From Rotaria sp. Silwood1 (lineage: Eukaryota; Rotifera; Eurotatoria; Philodinida; Philodinidae), in NCBI GenBank assembly GCA_905250075.1, contig CAJNOP010000016.1, positions 2,481,908 to 2,545,907 of the forward strand: a stretch of 64,000 bases of DNA. The letters are read 5' to 3'. This document shows positions 52,770 to 64,000 of the stretch, in pieces. Every line of letters begins with the position of its first letter. The first letter of the stretch is position 1. The notes beneath the pieces were generated by a model. It made no database searches. It was not told the origin of the DNA and worked only from the letters and a program-made list of their open reading frames with translations. The position numbers and the translations under genes were made by a program.

Positions 52770-53949
52770 AATGATTGTTCTACATAAGAGTAAGAATTTC
52801 TTATTTTCCGCGCATCATTTCGATTTTTCGATCGTTTAATAGATATTTTCAATGCTCTTTATCGATCAATTGTTTTCCCCAAGCAACAATCATCAGCAAT
52901 GACCAATGAGTGAAATATATCATCAAACTATTTACGTTGAATAGGAACAACTTCCGACGTAAGGAAACTGTCAAAAACACAGCAATGTCAAAGGTTCAAA
53001 ATATGTCCACTTCGTTTTAAGTGCACCAAGCATATGTAGAACTTAACACACCTTATAAATTGTCAAGTATATCAATAGTTATAGAGAAAAACAAAATATG
53101 AATACCCCAGTAATGGATATTTCGTTCTTCTGGTGGTCATTTCTGTTCTCTTAAAGATTTTTTTTGTCATATGAACTGATTCATTGAGATCAATATAACA
53201 TGGATATGAATAAATTTAATTTAAATCTGAAAATCCATTATATATATATGTATATGTTAGACAAACGGATGTTTCTTTTTCGTAAGTGGACTTTTCTATT
53301 CTTTTTGGAAAGTTTTTCTCTTTGATAAGATGTGGCCTTTATATAGGCGTCCTAGGGTCAATGAAACGTGAAAGCCAATATTTCTTCAGATCTGTTTTTA
53401 TGTATGTTCTTCTCCTTTTTTTTAAGCATCTAGAAAAATTCTCTTACGAAAAATGGTGATAATCCGTTGAAAAGAGAAGTCCTGCTGATCATAGAAAAGT
53501 GACGCATGAAGATAATAAAATTCACTTAATGTTCACTCAGTAAAAAGAAACTGGCACTGAGAAATATAAATGAGAGGTATATTATCAGAGTGTAACATAC
53601 AGTTGGTGTTATTTTGGTTGAGTACTTCCACTAACGAACATTAGGTACAGTGGACATTTTCGGCATCTTTTGCAGCCCTCGTATGAGCAAAGGTGAGAAC
53701 TTAACAGAACGGATCGCAAAATCGGTGTGCTGATTGAAAAATTTATACTTTATCTAATGTTTCTTTAGGTTAACGTTTAATAGTGAATGCAATTACAAAC
53801 TCAAGTAAATTTAACCTTCCAAGCGTGGGTATATGTGAATGGAAAGAATTTCGTTTAATGAAATCAGATCATTTTGTTGATTGAATGCAAGAGACTTAGT
53901 AGTTTGTATGCTGAATCAAATGAGTAGTTAACCATGGAATTGTAAATTA

Positions 53950-54674
53950 TATGCCCAATTTAAATATCAACTACAAAATACTTCATCTGTTGAAAAGTTC
54001 AAAGCAAAAGAATTGTATCATGTTGGATAATGGAAAATGGCATAACAAACTAACTGAATTCAATCTAATTACATCGGAATCACCAAATTTAGATAAGTAT
54101 ATGATTAGTTGCAACAGCATCACGTGTCTTATCTTATAATCAATATTCAATCGAAGAATTTCTTGGATGAAGTCATGCATATGCTCCACCTCGAGAATAT
54201 TTGGTCGATCATGCTTTTGCACATTTTGATGTTGGAATTTTTAGATGACCAATAAAATATTCTACATTAAAGCCGATAGAAACAGTCTGAGTCTGTAACT
54301 TTCTTTTCTCAATAACCGTCTTTATTAGACTGATTCAGCTTATATATTTTGGAAATACATCTCTTACATTTCACAGATTCTTTTAAATTATTTTGTCTAA
54401 GTATATGAATGAGAAATTACATCTGAGATCAAGAAACATCATACAAATTACAAGATATTCAGGGATTAGCTAGTATTCGATTAACTACTTGGAATGTATT
54501 AGGATCGGCTGAGGGTTTTCTTTAACAGCTTACAAATATGAAGCCATATATAAGAAAGTTGATTATAAGATGATTAAGTTTATCGAAGCAAAATCAGTTG
54601 ATATTGATGATGACGATGAATCTGACCTTAGTCCATATGAAGATGATTTTAGTAATGAGAGCGACGATGAATAA
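53950..54674 (+). pseudogene. Cluster of decayed coding-like fragments
   Basis: Several plus-strand pieces read like protein but are broken. 54105-54246 gives VATASRVLSYNQYSIEEFLG, TGA, then SHAYAPPREYLVDHAFAHFD. Around 54458-54520 is GLASIRLTTWNVLGSAEG. 54527-54674 gives AYKYEAIYKKVDYKMIKFIE followed by an acidic tail (DIDDDDESDLSPYEDDFSNE) and TAA. Stops and frame changes separate them. The parent gene is not recognised; a single decayed gene is a guess based on order and strand. Confidence 0.35.
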
Positions 54675-55204
54675 CCAGCTTACAAGGTTCAGAAAACACA
54701 CTTGTACTAAAACGAAATGACAAGCTTATGATCAACGTCCTAGTGTCACGGACTCAAAGACAATAATCATTCAGGAAATACCCTCATCTATTCGTCGAAG
54801 AAAAGCCATGCAAGTGAAATTCAATTGCATATCAAAATAGCAAGAGTTAGTCACATATTTGGTAAAAGTTAACGCAGTGAGCTGGAATCAGTAAGTTACA
54901 TTCTTGCTGAAGTGTATGCAGAAATATATTCGAACCTCCTGCATTTATAATACTTAAGGTCTAATGAGATGAAGACTTTTGTTGACTGCTGTATTTTTCT
55001 AGACATTGGTAATGTATCTAAACAAAGCTAATAGATATAAGAAAAAAGTCGATTGAGCTGTATATGCTCTGTGGAATGAAGGAAAATTGCATCATCTGAA
55101 AAACATTTAACATTCAATAAAAAAAACGCCTTTCTTTTCGTTTCTATTTGCTTTTACTGTAACTAGAACAATAGTAAATATAAATAAGAAAAAATTCAAA
55201 ACAA

Positions 55205-56081
55205 TTAAATCAAATGTCGTCTCATTTCTTTGAGTCCATCACGTGTCATTGCAGCTGATTTTGGTGTAAAACCAAGTTGAACAACAAGGGATTCTTCAAA
55301 TTCTTCATCGTTGCCACTCATCATATATCTGGATAGTAATTGATGAGCCATTATAATTCTTAAATTAAAAACAAAAGCAAACAAAATAATAAAAATTTAT
55401 GTCATATATTGTCATACCCTTGTTTTTCACATAAATCTCCATGTTTTGGACCAATACCAGGCACACAAGTTACAGGTTTGATGGTCAATGGTTCATTAGC
55501 AAACGAGCACTTAATAATGTGAAAAAAGTCTTTCTATGTCATATTGATTTCAATCAATTGCTTACGTGTTTTTTTGTACAAAGACGTGGTGGATCATCAT
55601 TATATGAATTCATTGGTCTAGTTAATGCTCGTCGAGCTAATTGATTTATTATCGCTTTTGTTATTTCTTTCTTACCAAATAAATCATTTAAATCATCATC
55701 AACATCAACTTTAGCTGTGTGTTGTTTAACAATATCCTCGATCTTCTCATCATTAGGTTCATGTGGCTTAGCAAGTTCCTTTGGTTGCTCAACTGTTTCT
55801 TTATTCAAACGTGGAGCTTTTATTTGATTTTTAATAGCATTTTTCTTTTCATCACCACCACAACAACTTATATTGATAGATGTTTGTTGAGAATTCATAC
55901 TTGTTATCCATTCATTAACATCACGTAAAAAAAAATTACTAGGTTGATGATTTTCTACAGTTGGTAATTTCGTTATTGACCCTTGTGACATCGTTTCTTG
56001 AGAATTTAGTTGTTGTTTTATATTTATTTCTTTACTACGAGAACGATTACTACGAAAGAATGAACGAACATTGGACGACAT
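55205..56081 (-). CDS. BAF-domain protein with long N-terminal extension
   Basis: Exons (complement) 55566-56081, 55418-55509, 55205-55358; 253 aa. The last about 85 residues match barrier-to-autointegration factor (BANF1, 89 aa). KKHCSFANEPLTIKPVTCVP-GIG corresponds to the BAF start and its helix-hairpin-helix DNA-binding turn. It is followed by EKQGIIMAHQLLSRYMMSGN, EEFEESLV and a C-terminal helix ending RRHLI. BAF dimers bridge DNA and hold LEM proteins and lamins at the nuclear envelope. Here the domain follows about 170 residues of basic, then charged, low-complexity sequence (FFRSNRSRSKE, VDVDDDLNDLFGKKEI). The domain starts almost exactly at the first intron (phase 0), suggesting exon fusion. 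The Ser/Thr N-terminus that VRK1 phosphorylates in BAF is not free here. Divergence is high, so the role could differ from BAF. Confidence 0.75.
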
Positions 56082-58248
56082 AAGATTGAAAGCAGTAAAA
56101 TAATGATTAAAAAATATTCGTCAATTAAATGAAGACAATCTATAGATAGGTTGCTAAGATGTAATATTAGTTACAAAATATTATTACGAATAAGAAATCA
56201 TTTTAAAAACTTTTCGTATTTCTTTTTTTATTTTATAAAATTATATCGACATATATAATGTAATAAACAGAGCATGGAACCAGTATATGAAGTCCAAATA
56301 AACCAATAAAACTGATAGACTTAATTCAGCCTGTGTTCGGTAAAATGGCATTAGATATTGCAAAAATATAAAAGTTAGATTCAAACCGTTATAATAGACC
56401 TACTAAATGTAATTGACATCTTAATTTTTAGATGATCTATTGTTAAAAATGAAGATTTATCAACGAGACGACTAATTTTCGAATTTTTTCATCATCAACT
56501 ATCAATCATGTTACCCAAACAATCAATTGTCTGCTTGCAACTATTCAAAACTTAAAATTTCACTTTTGAGATACGAAAGATATTGACAAATGGATTTAAG
56601 TTTGGTAATGTAGAGAACAGAGCTACCGATTTGACCTGATTTATCTATATAACATTCAGTCTGATTAACAAACCAGTCAAGTCTAAAATTGTTAGAGTGA
56701 CAGTTACGTTTTCGACATCAAATTTTGATGCATTGCCTTATTATGCAAGTTGTAGTTTGATAAATTTATTCAATTCCAGCAACAAATTCTTGAACCGAAC
56801 GCCAATTAAATTTTGTAAAACTTACGTTGACTGATAGAAAAACCTGTTTAGATCCAGAAAAAAAGTGGCTAGTAAAATTTTCATTCATGCTGTTGCGAAA
56901 ACTGATTTTTAAATGTCCATGTCCTCGCCTATTATCATATACATCACTTATACCCAAGATGTTTGTTGTAGATTTTCTTTTAACTCGTCCGTGTATGTCC
57001 GATCATATTTTATTTTCGCTATCATCATTACATTTTTTCGACTATGCGAGCTAGTACTGACATGATCAAAAAATTTGTGTTAATTGAAGTCTTTTTTATA
57101 TGAAAAAATACTTATGATGATTGTTTCTTTGTTTTACTTTTCTATTTCATGCAAGAAGTTGCTATTTGCTTACCTTTATGGAAATAAACTAAATGAGCAA
57201 CTAAAACCAGAATGAAAAATTAATGCAGATTTATAGAATTTTACGTATGCGGAAAATCAGCAACATTGATCGACCTGCCTTGACCTGCACGTATATAGGG
57301 CCAGACCAGCTCAGATCAGAAAAAAGTGACCTATCAAGAGCTCTGGCGAGAAATATGTTAAATAAAGTAAAATGAAAGCAAACTATTTCAGTATTTTGTT
57401 ATTTATTTTGCGTTATTCAATACACGTGAAGTTAGCAAAACCATAACAACAACTTTGATATATTTCAAACACGATAACGTACCTATCGATTATTTATTTC
57501 GAATATGTATGATAGAGATGATAACCAACTCGATGGTTAATGTATGCGAGGTGTCAATGTAATGAACGATTTTTCGTCTTAGTGAAACCTAGAAAAGTTT
57601 ACGAATATTGACTAGTGAAGAACTTTTTTCTTTCATGCAGGCAATGCATTGATAAGTGTTGATGAAAGTATTTAAATCTGTGTTAACTCGTTACGGTATG
57701 TTAGAAAGACAAGAAAATACAAACTATATATAATTTTATCGTAAATGAACTTCGAGACTTTATTAGTTGTTATTTAAATATAGAGAAATTTGTCGAATTA
57801 GTAATTTTTAGAATAAATAATTACATCTATTAGAAACAAAATTGTGATTATCTTTTGTCAAGTTTTTACGAGGCTGCCAACTATTAAATTTTTTTGAATG
57901 AGTTTATAGGGATTAAACTGTTGCAATATTTCTTTCTCTGATTTTGTAATTTAGGATTTAATGAATTTAGTCAAATTATCCAACGTATCTATTAATATTA
58001 TACAACACATTCTGAACTATAATAAAACAAAGGTAACAGTCTAAAGAGATAATTTTAATCCTCATCGAAGGTCTTCGTCTGCATTTCTTTCTATTTGATG
58101 ATGAAATAAACTGTTAAGCACATTTTCAAGTTTGATTTTATAATTTTGGTTAAGCATTAGAAAAAACCATCAACCCCTTTATCTATTATAACACACTGAA
58201 TACGTTTTTTTTTGGAAAACAAAACACTACTTATATATGGCCCATTTT
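56082..58248. other. Intergenic between fumarase and BAF-like genes
   Basis: Both neighbours are on the minus strand. Frames at 56766-56957 and 56827-57054 overlap on opposite strands and show no domain. No repeat with arms was recognised. Confidence 0.5.
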
Positions 58249-60714
58249 TCAAACCATATCTTCAGGTTTGACATATTTTTCAAATTGTTCTTCTGTTAAA
58301 TAACCAAGAGCCAACGTTGCTTCACGTAATGTTATTCCTTCTGCATGTGCTTTTTTTGCAATTTCTGCTGCTTTATCATAACCAATATATGGATTTAGCG
58401 CTGTCACTAAACAAAAATCAATATATGTATTAAAAAAGAAAGAACAAAATTCTCCTCTATCATTTACCTAACATCAGTGATTCACGCATGTAACGTGTTA
58501 ATACAGATGTATTCGGTAAAATTCCTGATACACAATGAGTAGTAAATGAATTACAAACATCAGCAAGAATTCTTATTGAATGAAGAACATTTTTAATAAT
58601 CAATGGTTTAAAAACATTCAATTCAAAATGTCCCATTGAACCACCAACCGTAACAGCAACATGATTACCCATAACTTGTGCAGCTACCATTGTCATAGCT
58701 TCACATTGAGTTGGATTTATTTTACCAGGCATAATTGAGCTGCCTGGTTCATTTTCCGGTAATATCAATTCACCTTAACAAAAAAATATATATAAAGAAT
58801 TTTCGATAATGCCTAATGATAAATTGTCAGCGACATTTTTTCATCCTTTTTCTTGATGTTGAAAGCTGAAATTTTTCTCATATACGTGTATATATATATA
58901 TATAACCAAGATCTGTAATTTTCCAAATAATATGAAATGTTGATCGCACAGTTCGTAGTATATTTAATGAACGTATTGAATCAGTAGATAGCTATGCTAA
59001 GTTTTCTGACGAATGAAGAACTGAAAATGTTTCTTTAATTGGTTCCGAAAATTGTGGACTCGACGGGCTTTAGTATTGAACGAAAAAGTTTGCAAAAAAA
59101 GTGTTTGATATGTCATTACAATTAGAAAAAATAAGATACACAAGACCGAAGGAAATTTTCGAAAGAAAAATGTGCAAAAAAAGATAGATGAAATACTTTA
59201 TCAATTACAATTGGTCGTAGAAGTCAATAGAAACCATATTCATACACATAGAGCTTTGTTATAATTTTCGCTTTTGAAAAAATTTGTCTTGTAAGGTTTC
59301 TTTTCATCAGATGGATATAACTATCACTGGTCAATCAATAAAGATGTTACAAAAATCAAATAGAAAAATTCATGTGTTTTTATCGTATTCGTGCATTTTA
59401 TTACTGGTTTTAGTTAGAGTACTGAAACTTTGGAGATTCAAAGATCTTAGTTAGATATCTATGTAACAAAAATTTCAGCCTTCAACATCAAGAAAAAGTA
59501 TGAAAAAATATTGTTGACAAGTTATAGCATCAGTTATTATGAAACATTCTTCATTCACAAATAATAATAAATAAATAAAAAAATACACTTACCTATGCCA
59601 CAACGAGGTCCTGAACCCAAAAGACGTATATCATTGGCAATTTTCACTTTACATAGAAAAATAATAGTTTCAAAAAGAAAACTAGGTAATAATTTTTATC
59701 TTACTCAAACTAACAGCTAATGTATTAAGTGCACCACTTACTTCAACCATGGTATCATGTGTAGCTAATGCTTCAAATTTATTTGGTGCATCAACAAATC
59801 GTAATTGAGTAAGTTCATTCAAAGTTTGTGCTACAAATTTTCCAAAATCTTTTGGTGCATTTATTCCAGTACCAACAGCTGTTCCACCAATAGCTAATTC
59901 ATATAAACGTTTTTCACAAGTTCTTAAACGCTCAATTGCCATAGCAACTTGATGTGTATAAGCAGAAAATTCTTGTCCAAGTGTCATGGGTACAGCGTCT
60001 TGTAAATGTGTTCGACCAATTTTATAAATCGATGAAAATTCTTCAGATTTCTTTTTTAATGCACTATGAAGATATTTCAATGCTGGATATAATTGACGAT
60101 TTAATTCTAATACAGCAGCTATATGCATAGCTAAAAAAACGAACAAATTAAAAGTTTAGAAAAATAGAGAATCCATTTATGAGATAATTCTACCAGTAGG
60201 AAATGCATCATTTGAACTTTGACTTTTATTCACATGATCATTTGGATGAACAGGTTTCTTGCTTCCCATTATACCACCAAGAATTTGTATTGCTCTATTT
60301 GAAATAACTTCATTAACATTCATATTTGTTTGTGTACCGGATCCTGTTTGCCAAATACTTAATGGAAAATGTTCATTTAATTTTCCATCAATAATTTCAT
60401 CACATGCTTGTGATATAGCATCAGAAATTTTATTCTCAAGACCAAATTGTTTATTTACTATTGCACATGCTTTTTTTAATAATCCACATGCTTCTATTAA
60501 TGGAAACGGCATACGATCTAAGAAAAGTCAATTTGAAAAACAAATCACTTATATAAAATATATTTTTATATTTACCAGTTGGTAGCCCAATATTAAAATA
60601 AATCATTGAACGAGCTGTTTGAGCTCCATAATAATATTTAGATGGTACTTCAATTGGACCAAATGTATCTGTTTCCGTACGTGTTTCTGTAGTTGATTTC
60701 TGAACATCATCCAT
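58249..60714 (-). CDS. FH: Fumarate hydratase, class II
   Basis: Exons (complement) 60576-60714, 60194-60517, 59705-60130, 59593-59646, 58468-58773, 58249-58406; 468 aa. Catalyses fumarate + water to L-malate in the TCA cycle, or in the cytosol and nucleus for fumarate clearance. All class II blocks are present: [65 protein letters not shown], and the signature [15 protein letters not shown] with its SS loop. The end YVKPEDMV matches the animal enzymes. The protein begins only about 15 residues before the mature enzyme start, with an acidic Thr-rich N-terminus. No mitochondrial presequence is seen, so this gene model is cytosolic unless an upstream exon exists. Intron 4 (819 bp) holds a foldback; the other introns are 47-63 bp. 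Confidence 0.95.
58815..59540. repeat. Foldback element in fumarase intron 4
   Basis: Left arm about 58818-58925 and right arm about 59430-59535 are inverse copies. Shared blocks are TTTTTTCAT, TTTTCTTGATGTTGAA, GCTGAAATTTTT and AAGATCT. The middle (about 500 bp) is unmatched. It occupies nearly the whole of the gene's only long intron. Confidence 0.7.
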
Positions 60715-61035
60715 TTTTTTAATCTTATCGTATGAAAATATTTTGCTTTTTTTCGTTTCTCTTTTCTTATCATAGATGAATCATGTATATGTTTACCTGA
60801 TTATTTGTTGGTTAAAATAAGAGGTCGCGGCAAAGGACACTCGAATGTATTCATTTGAATGATCCAAATACATATCAGAAAGAAATCGAGTCTATATTGA
60901 TTGTTTATTTCACTTGAAAGAACTAGACAAAAATTATTTACATAAAATATAATAACAGTAACAATACAAATATTAGAGATTACACAGTATATAAGAATTC
61001 ATTAGACAAAACAGTTCAGACAAAAATTTATACAT
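60715..61035. other. Short intergenic, fumarase 5' flank
   Basis: About 320 bp between the fumarase start and the 3' end of the MELK relic, both on the minus strand. It would hold the fumarase promoter. No motif recognised. Confidence 0.5.
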
Positions 61036-63959
<2,924 letters not shown>

Positions 63960-64000
63960 CTACAAAGATAAGAAATAGAAATATAATAACGAATTATTAT

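Larger units (their letters stand above)
51654..55204. other. Intergenic with degenerate ORFs
   Basis: Contains a CTTT tetranucleotide run (52741-52769), a minus-strand 114-codon frame without domain (52157-52501) and the decayed ORF cluster at 53950-54674. No intact gene is seen. Confidence 0.5.

Overview
This is a eukaryotic window of about 70% A+T. Genes are dense and broken by many short GT-AG introns, mostly 40-70 bp. The set is metazoan: innexin, prohormone, PAQR, DENND2, Slingshot, FET, BET1L-like SNARE, MELK. Gene compactness, base composition and the mix of intact and decayed genes fit a bdelloid rotifer (Adineta/Rotaria type). That placement is inference, because I could run no search. 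A 100-N scaffold gap lies at 21446-21545.

Left to right: the 3' end of a rhodopsin-class GPCR (1-869,+); a DENND2-like Rab GEF in 4 exons (4501-11598,+); a small amidated-neuropeptide precursor (13084-13465,+); a complete 11-exon Slingshot cofilin phosphatase (15190-20686,-); a long repeat-rich stretch with the gap; a secreted pancreatic-type lipase in 13 exons (26645-29204,-); an FET-type RRM/RGG RNA-binding protein in 8 exons (30552-32025,+); a repeat-rich desert; PAQR3-like receptor (38760-39837,-); TRMT112 (41386-41816,-); BET1L-like SNARE (43185-43608,-); decayed fragments including a U1A/U2B''-type RRM relic (43.9-45.2 kb); innexin in 8 exons (48751-51653,+); further decayed ORFs near 54 kb; a BAF-domain protein with a long N-terminal extension (55205-56081,-); fumarase in 6 exons (58249-60714,-); and a decayed MELK kinase with four in-frame stops running off the right edge (61036-63959,-).

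The genes are unrelated housekeeping, signalling and secretory genes, not an operon or a pathway cluster. Reading frames and intron phases were joined by hand. The CDS sums come out as whole codons: DENND2 621 aa, prohormone 107, Slingshot 489, lipase 534, FET 247, PAQR 303, TRMT112 125, SNARE 99, innexin 570, BAF-like 253, fumarase 468.

Two features stand out. First, long inverted-repeat (foldback) elements of about 0.5-2 kb recur in nearly every expanded intron and intergenic desert. At least eight are recognisable, in several sequence families, and some have a loop-less palindromic centre. Second, there is a new-looking prohormone that would release several short peptides ending in -Tyr-Leu-Val-amide or -Tyr-Trp-Val-amide.
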